Positions 53,729 through 62,516 of a stretch of DNA of 64,000 bases are shown here, piece by piece. The translations under genes were made by a program, and so were the position numbers. This stretch comes from JACKAQ01 sp965227145 (GTDB lineage: Bacteria > Calditrichota > Calditrichia > RBG-13-44-9 > J075), in assembly GCA_965227145.1 (NCBI GenBank), contig OZ245730.1, positions 992,001 to 1,056,000 on the forward strand. Direction: 5' to 3'. Position 1 is the stretch's first letter. Each line of letters opens with the position of its first letter. Under the pieces are notes generated by a model. It worked only from the letters and a program-made list of their open reading frames with translations, ran no database searches and was not told the origin of the DNA.

Positions 53729-55843
53729 TTATGGATTAACTCCGATAGAATAATTATCGCCATCGATCAGCGGGATGGTGCCGGTCCACTGCGCGGCGGA
53801 TTCCCGCATATCATCCGCATCCTGCGGAAAACGATGGTCGTCGGGCAGCAATTGCCAGATTTTCACAAAATTATCGCCATTCCAGGTGACTATTTTTTTG
53901 CCGCTATCCACAAAAAACGCGCCGGTTAGCTGTTGCACCACTTCATCAGCCGGCAAATGTTGCAGCACTGCCGCCGGCTGCTCTGCATTTGCAGATGCAT
54001 CCCAAATCCGGAATGCGCCGTCGCTGCCGCCGGTTACCAGCCAGCGGTTGTCCGGCGAAATCAGCCCGAAAAATATGCCGTTGCTGGCTTCCGATTTGCT
54101 GTTCCGGTGGCGCATGTTTCCGGCGATGGCTGTTGGCGGATTAACCTGCCAGAGCCGCGCCGTGTTGTCAAATCCCCACGAAAAAATGCGATTGTTTGCA
54201 TCGTCGAGGATCGCGCCGAGCACCCAGCCATCGTGCGAAAATGGCGGCGTAATCGCATCGCCGGTTTGGGAATCCCACATCCGGAGGGTTTCGTCGCTGC
54301 TCCACGATAAAATTGCCGCACCGTCGCGAACGTAGGTTGCGCCCAAAACGCCATCGTTGTGGCGCATGGTTTTGGCAAATTTTTGTTGTGCGGGCAGCGC
54401 CCATTGCTGAATGCTGCCATCTGTTGCCCAAATGAGCACGCGTTTTCCTGACGGGTGATATTGCCCGCCGTTGAGCGAACCGGAATGGCGCATCGGGCGG
54501 GAAATGGGCGTGCCGCTGCGCGAATCTTCGCGGATTGCGGTGCTGTCGTCGCTCCACATCAGAAATTCATCGCCGTCCGGCGAAAACGCGATGCCGCCAA
54601 TCCAGCCATCCTGCGGCGATTCGCTGATTAATTTTCCGGTTGAAATATCCCACAATCGCGCAGTGAAATCGTCTGCGGTTGTTACCAGCCGTTGCGCATC
54701 CGGCGACAGGTGCGCCTGCAAAATGCCCGATTGATCGGTAAAAACAATCTCGCTGTTGCCGGAGGTCAGGTTTGTCCGGCGAACCTCACCGTTGTTGCTC
54801 CAGCTCAAAATGACATCGCCGTTGGGCAGCCACGCCACACCGCTGATTTTTTCGGAATGGGTGATGGTTGCGGGGCTGTTTTTTGCGGATTTTAACTGCC
54901 AGATTTGAGCGGTATTCCCGCCCCAAATCAGCAAATTGCTGCTGTCCGGCGATGGCAAAACGCCGGCAATTTGCGCCGGATGTTTGATAGTTTGGACCAA
55001 TTTTGCAACCGGCCAAACTTCTTTTAATTGGGTGCTGATTTGCGACATCAACCCGGATTCGGGCGATTGGTCGTACGCTGCCGCCAGAAAATGCAGCCGT
55101 AACAGCGGGTTGTTATCGAGCGATGCCACCCGGCTTTCGTTGAGCAATTGTTGCGCGCGGGCGTTATTTAATTCCTGAGTAGCAGTGGCGCGTTGCTGCA
55201 ACCACCAAAACAGCGTCAAAAATACCAGGCTCAGCGCGGCGCCGATAATCAGGCTCATACGCAGCTTTTTGCTGCGATTTTGGCGTTTTAACTCCAGATC
55301 AGACAACGTTTTAACATCGATAGTTGATAACCGGGAAAGCAGCGTCAACCACGACTCAAAAGTGCCGGCATCGCTCGCGGGATGGGCAAGTTTTTCAATC
55401 TGCCGAATCACAACCGGACGGGTGGAAATACTGGCGTCCGCCATTGCCTCCGGCAGCACATTTTCGCTTTCCCCGCTTTTTGCGAACAGCACGGGGACAA
55501 TATCCGCAGCTTCGCGAACGGCCAAAAAATCGCGGATTTGTTGATTCATTTGCGGATCGCGGCGTGTTTCGGGCGAATAGGCTGCCAGAAATTTTTTGGA
55601 ATGCTGTAACGGTTGGGTAAAAATTTCTCCCTGATACATTTTGGCAACTTCCGGCGAATCCAGAAAAACGCGCAAATGGCGATGGGCAAATCCCATTTCC
55701 GGGTGTGGTGCATAATTGGTCAGCGCGGTTTCGAGTATCTCGACGGCTTCCGCATCTGCGTCGCTAAAGCAAATATAAACATCATGTTGGAATTTCATTT
55801 CCTGCTGGTTCCCTGTTCTCAAAAATATTTTTTTGCTTTCCAA
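53729..55843 (-). CDS. TIR - transmembrane - WD40 protein
   Basis: The 704-residue protein has a TIR domain (about 18-145: HDVYICFSDADAEAV, LRVFLDSPEV, HSKKFLAAYSPETRR), a membrane helix at about 197-216, a helical linker, and about nine WD40 blades (about 285-690, e.g. FTARLWDISTGKL, ETLRMWDSQTGDA, NTARLWQVNPP, GAFRIWDASA). The NADase Glu of TIR enzymes is Q102 here (MNQQI where relatives have VxxEI). Unlike the common TIR-NACHT-WD40 proteins it has no NTPase. TTG 55843 follows GAGG; ATG 55798 is possible. A signalling or defence role is inferred. Confidence 0.75.
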   Translation of the reverse strand: MESKKIFLRTGNQQEMKFQHDVYICFSDADAEAVEILETALTNYAPHPEMGFAHRHLRVFLDSPEVAKMYQGEIFTQPLQHSKKFLAAYSPETRRDPQMNQQIRDFLAVREAADIVPVLFAKSGESENVLPEAMADASISTRPVVIRQIEKLAHPASDAGTFESWLTLLSRLSTIDVKTLSDLELKRQNRSKKLRMSLIIGAALSLVFLTLFWWLQQRATATQELNNARAQQLLNESRVASLDNNPLLRLHFLAAAYDQSPESGLMSQISTQLKEVWPVAKLVQTIKHPAQIAGVLPSPDSSNLLIWGGNTAQIWQLKSAKNSPATITHSEKISGVAWLPNGDVILSWSNNGEVRRTNLTSGNSEIVFTDQSGILQAHLSPDAQRLVTTADDFTARLWDISTGKLISESPQDGWIGGIAFSPDGDEFLMWSDDSTAIREDSRSGTPISRPMRHSGSLNGGQYHPSGKRVLIWATDGSIQQWALPAQQKFAKTMRHNDGVLGATYVRDGAAILSWSSDETLRMWDSQTGDAITPPFSHDGWVLGAILDDANNRIFSWGFDNTARLWQVNPPTAIAGNMRHRNSKSEASNGIFFGLISPDNRWLVTGGSDGAFRIWDASANAEQPAAVLQHLPADEVVQQLTGAFFVDSGKKIVTWNGDNFVKIWQLLPDDHRFPQDADDMRESAAQWTGTIPLIDGDNYSIGVNP

Positions 55844-55879
55844 AACTTCGCCTCAAAGATAATCAATCATTGAGCGAAA

Positions 55880-55917
55880 AAAAATACCGGTTTGTTAAAC
55901 TAAACCGGTATTTTTTA
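55880..55917 (-). terminator. Terminator of the aminotransferase operon
   Basis: AAATACCGGTTT and AAACCGGTATTT form a 12-base-pair stem with an eight-base loop. On the minus strand a run of eight T follows. It ends about 40 bases before the TIR-WD40 start. Confidence 0.9.
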
Positions 55918-55958
55918 AAATTTTAAATGATGCGTTTTTTCGCGTTCCGCACGTGGAT

Positions 55959-57158
55959 TTACTGGGTGCGACCGGGATAAACCGCCAGCGCCTTCGCCAA
56001 AATTTCCATCGAGCGGCGCATTGCCGGGGCGTTCAGCACAAATGCGATGCGCACTTCGTCTGTGCCAAGTCCGGGTGTGGCGTAAAATCCGGCGGCGGGC
56101 GCCATCATCACGGTTTCACTATTATCGTGAAAATCGCTGAGCAGCCATTTGCAGAAATTGTCGGCGTCGTCCACCGGCAGTTTTACAACAGTGTAAAATG
56201 CGCCGCTGGGTTTGTGGGCAAACGCGCCGGGAATTTTGGCGAGTCCCTCAAAAACGGCTTCGCGGCGGGCGAGGTATTCGCCCATCACTTCGTCAAAATA
56301 GGATTGCGGCGTGTCCAGCGCGGCGGTTGCGGCAATCTGCTCCAGCGTTGGCGGGCAAAGCCTTGCCTGACCGAAACGCAGCGCGGTATCCAGAATCGCT
56401 TTGTTTTTGGTAACGATGCAACCCACCCGTGCGCCACAGGCGCTGTATCTTTTGGAAATGCTGTCCACAATAACGGCGCGTTCGTCCATGTTTTCCAGAT
56501 GCATCACCGAGTGGTGCTGTTTGCCGTCATACACAAATTCGCGATACACTTCGTCGCCGATCAAATACAAATCGTTGTTGATGGCGATATCCCGCAATGT
56601 TTCCATTTCTGCTTTGGAATAGACGTATCCTGTGGGATTGTTTGGGTTACAAATCATGATTGCTTTGGTGCGGCGGGTGATTTTCTGTTCGATTTCCGAT
56701 GCGTCCGGCAATTTGAAACCGTTTTCCGCGCTGCAGGTGATCGGCACAACCCGTACGCCAGCCTCCACCGCAAAACCCAGATAATTGGTATAAAACGGCT
56801 CGGGAATGAGAATTTCATCGCCGGGATCCATGCAGGCCAGCATCACAAAAATGATCGCCTCGCTGCCGGCGGTGGTCACGATCACTTCATCTTTGCTCAC
56901 GTTGACGCCGTTTTTCTGGTAATATTTCGCCAGCCCTTCACGATATTCCCACAAACCGGCGGAGTGTCCGTATTCCAGCACCGTGATGTCGTGGTTGCGA
57001 AACGCATCCATCATCACTTTCGGCGTGGGAATATCCGGTTGACCGATGTTGAGGTGATACACTTTCACCCCACGGGATTTGGCGGCTTCCGCAAATGGCA
57101 CCAGCTTGCGGATGGGCGAAGGCGGCATAATTCGGGCGCGTTCGGAAATTCCTGGCAT
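55959..57158 (-). CDS. Class I/II PLP-dependent aminotransferase
   Basis: The 399-residue protein has the fold-type I pattern: VTTAGSEAIIFVMLACMDPGDEIL, ICNPNNPTGYVYSKAEM, DEVYREFVY, and the PLP Lys in DSISKRYSACGARVG. Members of this group act on aspartate, alanine or aromatic amino acids. No residue seen here settles the substrate. GAGGAG stands before the ATG. It lies 53 bases after the branched-chain aminotransferase on the same strand. Confidence 0.9.
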   Translation of the reverse strand: MPGISERARIMPPSPIRKLVPFAEAAKSRGVKVYHLNIGQPDIPTPKVMMDAFRNHDITVLEYGHSAGLWEYREGLAKYYQKNGVNVSKDEVIVTTAGSEAIIFVMLACMDPGDEILIPEPFYTNYLGFAVEAGVRVVPITCSAENGFKLPDASEIEQKITRRTKAIMICNPNNPTGYVYSKAEMETLRDIAINNDLYLIGDEVYREFVYDGKQHHSVMHLENMDERAVIVDSISKRYSACGARVGCIVTKNKAILDTALRFGQARLCPPTLEQIAATAALDTPQSYFDEVMGEYLARREAVFEGLAKIPGAFAHKPSGAFYTVVKLPVDDADNFCKWLLSDFHDNSETVMMAPAAGFYATPGLGTDEVRIAFVLNAPAMRRSMEILAKALAVYPGRTQ

Positions 57159-57211
57159 GGTTGCACTCCTCTCATATTAAAAATTGAATATTGTAAATTT
57201 AATAATCACAA

Positions 57212-58189
57212 TTATTTATGAACGTAAGTCAGCCAATGGTCATACACCTGATGCTGCCCGCGAACAATCTCGCCGTAAAGTGCGGCTAATTTTTGGGTGA
57301 TTGCACCGGGTTTGCCATCGCCGATGGCGTAGGTTTGCCAATCGGATTGGGGAATATCGCGATCCCGCGAATCGGTGATGCGGGAAATAGGTGTTACTTC
57401 CGCAGCCGTTCCGGTAAAAAACGCCTCGTCCGCGCCCAATAAATCGCTCACGGTGATCGGCGCGATTTCGGTGTTGTATCCCAAATTTTGGGCAATTTCC
57501 AAAACACTGGTTCGGGTGATGCCTTCCAGCACAGATTCGCTGCGGTCGTTGGTGCGCAGCGTATCGCCGTTAATAATGATGATATTTTCACCCGGACCTT
57601 CGGAAACGCGATCTTCCAGATTCAAAAATATCGCTTCGTCAAATCCGCGTTTTCTGGCTTCGGTGGCAAATACGTTGGATTGCACATACAGCCCGCCGAT
57701 TTTCACCGATGCGTTGATCTGGCTCGGATGCAACCGTTTTTGCGGCAGCAGCAACGCATGAATCCCGTTCTGCAGCGATGCCTCGCCGAGGTAGCGTCCC
57801 CATTCCCAGCAGCCCACAGTCAGCTCCACCGGACAAGCTTTTGGCGTCAGCCCGAGATTGCCGTAACCGTAAAATAAATTGGGGCGAATATATGCGCTAT
57901 CTAATTGATTTTTCTCAACTACCAGCCGGCAGGCTTCCATAATTTCCGGGTGAGAAAACGGCACTTTCATGTTAATGGCATCGGCAGATTCGAAAAACCG
58001 GTCGATGTGTTCTTTCAGCCGGAAAATGGCTGCACCTTTCTGCGTTTTGTATGCGCGAATGCCTTCAAAAACCGAACTTCCGTAATGCAAAACGTGCGCC
58101 ATCGGATGGATGATTTGTTCCTGCCAGTCGTAAATTTTCCCGTTGTGCCAGTAACATATTGCCCCGGGAAAGTGATCGTTAGAAATCAT
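57212..58189 (-). CDS. ilvE: Branched-chain amino acid aminotransferase
   Basis: This is a 325-residue fold-type IV aminotransferase. Typical text is HYGSSVFEGIRAYKTQKGAAIFRL, then YIRPNLFYGYGNLGL, KIGGLYVQSNVFATEARKRGFDEAIFL (PLP Lys is earlier, in the NASVKIGG segment region), and EGPGENIIIINGDTL. It makes the last step of Val, Leu and Ile synthesis. AGGAGG-like TGGAGG precedes the ATG. The two aminotransferases form a small operon. Confidence 0.92.
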   Translation of the reverse strand: MISNDHFPGAICYWHNGKIYDWQEQIIHPMAHVLHYGSSVFEGIRAYKTQKGAAIFRLKEHIDRFFESADAINMKVPFSHPEIMEACRLVVEKNQLDSAYIRPNLFYGYGNLGLTPKACPVELTVGCWEWGRYLGEASLQNGIHALLLPQKRLHPSQINASVKIGGLYVQSNVFATEARKRGFDEAIFLNLEDRVSEGPGENIIIINGDTLRTNDRSESVLEGITRTSVLEIAQNLGYNTEIAPITVSDLLGADEAFFTGTAAEVTPISRITDSRDRDIPQSDWQTYAIGDGKPGAITQKLAALYGEIVRGQHQVYDHWLTYVHK

Positions 58190-58507
58190 TTAACCTCCAG
58201 TTGATTTGCTGATTCCGCAAATAAATTCTCAACAACGGAAATCATTTTCAGGTTAGCGAAGCATATTATTTTTTTATCGATATCAAGTCAAGCGGTTTTA
58301 ACAAAAAGCCGGGAGATCCGTTAAAACAGATGTTTGTTTTCGATAAAAGTTAACAATTAGATACTCAATTTTTGAAAACAATTTATTTAATTCACCAATT
58401 TTCGATATATTAAAAGCTGTTTCGGTCAGCAAAAAAATACGGCTGTTAAAGGAACAAAATTGTCAATCAACAGTATTTTTGATCAACATTGAAAAATGAG
58501 GTATTGT
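58190..58507. other. Divergent AT-rich intergenic region
   Basis: No gene is seen in these 318 bases between divergent genes. It must hold promoters for ilvE and the thioredoxin-like gene; no box pair is strong enough to name. Confidence 0.5.
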
Positions 58508-59590
58508 ATGAAAACGTTTATTTTTGCATTGCTGGCTATCGGTTTGGTTGCCTGCAATTCCGGCGAAAAAAAACAGGCGGAAACCACCAAAACAACCGGT
58601 GAAAGCGACTTTACCGTCCGGTTTGTGGATGGAAATTTTTCCGAAGCGCAGGCTCAGGCAAAATCCGCCGAAAAAATGATGCTGGTGGATGTGTTTGCCG
58701 ATTGGTGCGTGCCCTGCAAAAAACTGGATAAAGCGGTTTTCAAAGATCCGGAATCGGGAAATTTTATTAACGAACATTTTGTCAGCGTAAAAATCGATGG
58801 CGAAAAAGGCGAAGGCCCGGAACTCATGGACCGGTTTAGCATCAGCGGCTTTCCCACCATTCTGGTTCTCGATGCGGATGGTAATGAGATCGACCGCATC
58901 GTTGGGTTTGGTGATAAACAAGGATTTTTGAGCATTTTAAATGACTACGTAAATGGTGTAAATACAATAGCTTATTGGCAGAAAAAAGCGGAAGAAAATC
59001 CGGAAGATACCCAGGCATTGATCGTCGTGGCTGAAAAATTATGGGAAAAAAGCGATTTTGCCGCCGCCGTTCCGTATTACGAAAAGCTCGCATCCGTTAC
59101 CAAAGACGACGAACAATTGCAGGTTACCCAACTGCGTCTGGCGGAATACGCCCTGACGAAAGACGATGTTCAACCGTTCAAAAAATTACTGGCCGGAAAT
59201 TCGCTCGATGAAAATTACCGGAGAAGCGCCAACCTCCGCATGTTAAGCTATTATCGCAAAAAAGGTGATCAGTCCAATCTTATTCAAACATATGATGTGC
59301 TGATAAAAGAAAATCCCGGTGATATCAATTTGCTCAATAATTACGCATGGTATATTTTCGAAGAACAGTTGGAAGAAAAATACCCGCTCGGTATTGAAAT
59401 GGCGCAAGAGGCGTTGAAAATCAACCCGAAAGCAGATCATATTTGGGATACGCTGGCACAGCTTCAATTTGCCACCGGAAATGTGGACGATGCGATCAAA
59501 TCCATGAGCGAGGCGATTTCACTCAATCCGCAAGAAAATTCATACAAAGAATTACTCAAAAAATACGAAGCTCAAAAATCCGCTGCGTAA
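58508..59590 (+). CDS. Thioredoxin-like TPR lipoprotein
   Basis: This 360-residue lipoprotein starts at ATG 58508 (TGAGG in front; ATG 58496 is also possible). The lipobox ends in C16 (IGLVAC). The thioredoxin domain (about 45-155) has the active-site DWCVPC with C67 and C70 and the cis-Pro in GFPTILVLD. TPR repeats follow (about 165-360). It could reduce disulfides of exported proteins or act as a DsbD-like delivery partner. It ends in a strong terminator. Confidence 0.85.
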   Translation: MKTFIFALLAIGLVACNSGEKKQAETTKTTGESDFTVRFVDGNFSEAQAQAKSAEKMMLVDVFADWCVPCKKLDKAVFKDPESGNFINEHFVSVKIDGEKGEGPELMDRFSISGFPTILVLDADGNEIDRIVGFGDKQGFLSILNDYVNGVNTIAYWQKKAEENPEDTQALIVVAEKLWEKSDFAAAVPYYEKLASVTKDDEQLQVTQLRLAEYALTKDDVQPFKKLLAGNSLDENYRRSANLRMLSYYRKKGDQSNLIQTYDVLIKENPGDINLLNNYAWYIFEEQLEEKYPLGIEMAQEALKINPKADHIWDTLAQLQFATGNVDDAIKSMSEAISLNPQENSYKELLKKYEAQKSAA

Positions 59591-59617
59591 TGCGGTGCAA
59601 AATTTTTTGGTTTACCG

Positions 59618-59649
59618 AACGCCGGCTAATTCAGCCGGCGTTTTTTTTG
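59618..59649 (+). terminator. Rho-independent terminator after the thioredoxin-like gene
   Basis: AACGCCGGCT and AGCCGGCGTT form a 10-base-pair stem around a five-base loop, followed by a run of T. Confidence 0.92.
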
Positions 59650-59658
59650 TTTCAGCCG

Positions 59659-60822
59659 TCAAAATTGCTTCGTTTTTTTGTTGAAAATCGCGGATTTAGC
59701 CCGGATTTCCGCCTGGACTTTTTTTTTCCAGTTGGTTTCGTGAATTTGCATCGCGCGCTTGCGGCAATGCTCGGCATTTTTTGTGTCACCCAAACGGTCG
59801 TAAGCGATCGAAAGGGCTGTCCACGCCGGTTCGTAATACAAATCAATATTCAGGCACTGCTCAAATTCCTCGATGGCTTCGCGGAGAAATTCTTTTTCCA
59901 GCAGCTCGTTGCCTTCCGCATACAACGCTTGCAGGTCGTTGTGCCTTGCTTCGGTGATCACCTGAATTGGCTCGTCCTGTTTTTCAACGATAAACGAGCA
60001 TGGCAATTGCCGGGTAACTTTTTCCGCAACGCTGCCCAACAGCAACCGGGAAATGCCGACTCGTCCGGTGGAACCCATTATCAGCAAATCCGGTTTGTAA
60101 CTGTCAATCGTTTCCAGAATGCTGGCGAAAGCCGGACCGCGTTTGAGCATGTGGTGCCACTGAATATTGAAGAAATCGAATTTCTCCAAAAATTCCAGAA
60201 ATTGCTGTTGTTCCGTTTCGAAAATTTCTTCCTGATCTTCTTCAAAAGCGATGCCGCCGATAAATCCGCCGGTTATTGGTTCAACAACATGGGTAACCAG
60301 CAATTCCGATTCAAAATTCCGTGCGAAATGAATAGCGTTTTGCAGTGCCTTTTCCGAAACTTCGGAGAAATCGACCGGGCAAATGATGCGCTGAATGCCT
60401 TTTTCCGGATAATTTTTGACAACCCAAACCGGTTTTGCCGATTTCCGGACTACTTTTTGGGCGGTTAAACCGAGCGGGAACGGCTCGTTTTTGGCAAAAT
60501 CGCCGCTGCCGATAATCACCAGATTAACGTTGTAAAAATCCGCATATTTGATGATTTTGTCGAACGGAACCCCGTTGAGCACAAATTTGTGCGGCACTTT
60601 GATGCCGTTCTGATGGAGGTCATAACCGATCTTTTCGAGCGCTTCGATTGCTGCGGATTTTACCATATTTAATGTCAGATCGGGCAGATGCCCGTTTTCG
60701 ATAACGTGCAGCAGGAAAACCTGCGAGCCGAGCGTTTTGGCAACATCGACGCACATCGACAGCGCCTGCGCCGAAGATCGCGAAAAATCGGTCGCGAATA
60801 AAATATTCTTTAACAATTTCAT
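59659..60822 (-). CDS. Universal stress protein with two Usp domains and a TPR tail
   Basis: The 387-residue protein starts at ATG 60822 behind AAAGGGG. Two Usp domains: KNILFATDFSRSSAQAL (about 1-150), ending at LVIIGSGDF, and IQRIICPVDFSEVSEKAL (about 155-290) with the ATP loop LLIMGSTGRVGISRLLLGSVAE. The C-terminal 90 residues hold TPR-like helices (EAIEEFEQCLNIDLYYEPAWTALSIAYDRLG). The second domain keeps the nucleotide-binding G-2x-G-9x-G(S/T) pattern. It follows the next Usp gene on the same strand by 17 bases. Confidence 0.88.
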   Translation of the reverse strand: MKLLKNILFATDFSRSSAQALSMCVDVAKTLGSQVFLLHVIENGHLPDLTLNMVKSAAIEALEKIGYDLHQNGIKVPHKFVLNGVPFDKIIKYADFYNVNLVIIGSGDFAKNEPFPLGLTAQKVVRKSAKPVWVVKNYPEKGIQRIICPVDFSEVSEKALQNAIHFARNFESELLVTHVVEPITGGFIGGIAFEEDQEEIFETEQQQFLEFLEKFDFFNIQWHHMLKRGPAFASILETIDSYKPDLLIMGSTGRVGISRLLLGSVAEKVTRQLPCSFIVEKQDEPIQVITEARHNDLQALYAEGNELLEKEFLREAIEEFEQCLNIDLYYEPAWTALSIAYDRLGDTKNAEHCRKRAMQIHETNWKKKVQAEIRAKSAIFNKKTKQF

Positions 60823-60839
60823 TTCGCACCCCTTTCCGT

Positions 60840-61751
60840 TTAAATCTTGAACAATGCTTTGGCAAAAGTCATGCACGAGTTGTGGCGTTTTACCGCCAAA
60901 ACCGGTACGTTGGTGGTCTGGATCAGCCGTTCGGTTACGCTGCCCAGCAATATTGCCGCGCTGGGTGTGCGTCCCCGTGCACCGGTGATGATCAGATCGA
61001 TATCATTTTGCCCGGCATAATGACGAATTACTGCCGCAGGATTGGTGCCCAGCCGGTAATGCATATGCACTTTGATATCGCCGAATTCGATATTCCGGAT
61101 AAATTCGCGGTAATCCGAAATGGCGTTATTTTTCATAATTTGTGCGAATTCCGTATGCGATTTCCCGGTGCGATGATAGCCGGTTGGCACCGAATATACA
61201 TTCATCGCATGAATTTCCGTTAATCCGAACGCTTGCGCGAGCGCAATGCCTTGGCTGAGCGCATACGCTGAACACGGCGAAAAATCTACCGGCACCAACA
61301 TGCGATCGATTTTCGGTGGAGAATTTACCGGAACAATCAGCACGGCGCAGGTTGCCTTGCGGGTGAGTTTGAGCGGGAGTTGCCGGGTTTCCTTTTCGTT
61401 GTGCTTCCGCCCCATGATAATCATATCAACATTTTTTTGTTGGGCGCGGTGCAACAACTCATCGAGCGGATTGCCTTCCACGACATCCACATCAATCATG
61501 TCCGGCAATTTTCTACCGGCGCTCTGTTTGATGGACGCCAGAATTTTATCTGCGGCGTATTCATCGGGCGGGCGCAACATGGTCGGGTAAGCCTTTGCGA
61601 TTTTGGGAGGAATTGCGAGATTCCGCGTGACATGCATACAATACAACCGTTCACCACCTGCCAGGCTAAAAACCATCGCCGCATAGGCGATTGTCGTGTG
61701 ATCCATCTCGCTCAGGTTCAGACCAATGAGTATTTTTTTGTACTCGGACAT
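60840..61751 (-). CDS. Tandem universal stress protein
   Basis: This 303-residue protein has two Usp domains (about 4-145 and 148-300). The first opens YKKILIGLNLSEMDHTTI and the second IDRMLVPVDFSPCSAYALSQGIAL. The ATP loop of the second domain is LIITGARGRTPSAAILLGSVTE. AGGAGG precedes the ATG. Usp proteins bind ATP or AMP and are made under starvation and redox stress; a direct role is not fixed. It is the first gene of a Usp pair. Confidence 0.9.
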   Translation of the reverse strand: MSEYKKILIGLNLSEMDHTTIAYAAMVFSLAGGERLYCMHVTRNLAIPPKIAKAYPTMLRPPDEYAADKILASIKQSAGRKLPDMIDVDVVEGNPLDELLHRAQQKNVDMIIMGRKHNEKETRQLPLKLTRKATCAVLIVPVNSPPKIDRMLVPVDFSPCSAYALSQGIALAQAFGLTEIHAMNVYSVPTGYHRTGKSHTEFAQIMKNNAISDYREFIRNIEFGDIKVHMHYRLGTNPAAVIRHYAGQNDIDLIITGARGRTPSAAILLGSVTERLIQTTNVPVLAVKRHNSCMTFAKALFKI

Positions 61752-61921
61752 GATCGAAACCTCCTGTTATAGGGTAGATTGATCTCTATATAAAAAGGGT
61801 AGGAGGGATGAACGGACAACTTTTTGGCACAAATTACAGACGATCGACGGGTTGGCGGTTATCCCTCGGACCGCTGATATTCCATAACAATAGTTCTCCA
61901 ACAACTGCGTTTATAAATCCT

Positions 61922-61951
61922 GACAGCGACAACCGGGCGATCGCCGCTGTC
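61922..61951. repeat. Inverted repeat downstream of the V-ATPase genes
   Basis: GACAGCG and CGCTGTC enclose 16 bases that contain GCGATCGC. No T tract lies on the minus side, so a terminator role for the ATPase operon is only possible. Confidence 0.4.
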
Positions 61952-61975
61952 GATATTTTCAACAAAAACAGATGT

Positions 61976-62410
61976 TTATGGCAGGGCGGTCATCGTGAAC
62001 ACCATTACAAACAGCGCCACCGTTTCAATCACACCCAAAACCATAATGTAGTTACCGAAGCCTTTCCCGGTTTCCGCCAGTGCGTCGGCGGCTTTTGCGC
62101 CGGCTTTGCCCTGCATGTAAGCAGATGCGCCCATTGCCAATCCGGCTGCCATTCCCAACACCATTTGGTAGGGATAGCTCTCCGGTGGCAAGTTCGCAGC
62201 CTGAATCGCGTTGCGTAAAATCATTCCGTAAATCGTTTGAGAAAGCGGTGCGCCCACAAACGCAACCAGAATAAAAGGTGCAGCCTTATTTTGCGAAAAT
62301 GCCTTTTTCCACGCGCCAACCGCAGCCATTCCTGCAAATCCGGTTCCGAAAGCGGATCCAATCGCGGCAAATGCCAGTGACAGGCTCATATCGCCTAAAC
62401 CTTCTATCAT
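61976..62410 (-). CDS. atpK: V-type ATP synthase subunit K (rotor ring)
   Basis: The 144-residue protein has four membrane helices as two repeated hairpins. ATG 62410 with GGAG is chosen. Helix 2 carries APLSQTIYG (S57, Q58, Y61), helix 3 QGKAGA with Q100, and helix 4 VIETVALF with E129. These match the Na+ ligands T64, Q65, Q110 and E139 and the Y68 of E. hirae NtpK. The c-ring of the A/V-type ATPase moves ions across the membrane. Subunit I is encoded just upstream. Confidence 0.93.
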   Translation of the reverse strand: MIEGLGDMSLSLAFAAIGSAFGTGFAGMAAVGAWKKAFSQNKAAPFILVAFVGAPLSQTIYGMILRNAIQAANLPPESYPYQMVLGMAAGLAMGASAYMQGKAGAKAADALAETGKGFGNYIMVLGVIETVALFVMVFTMTALP

Positions 62411-62516
62411 TTTTAACTCTCCTTCATTTGGTTCAGTTCGCAAAAATTTTCCGAAAGATAATTTTTTTCGATCATTTAGCCGAAAACCGGCTCGAAAGCA
62501 TTCAACGATGCCTGAA

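Noticed and set aside
55953..57221. A 422-codon plus-strand frame opposite the aminotransferase
   Set aside because: It is the antisense shadow of a clear PLP enzyme on the minus strand, and its translation has no family pattern.
59443..60468. A 341-codon plus-strand frame across the Usp gene
   Set aside because: It covers the end of the thioredoxin gene, the terminator and the Usp gene in reverse; no domain is seen.
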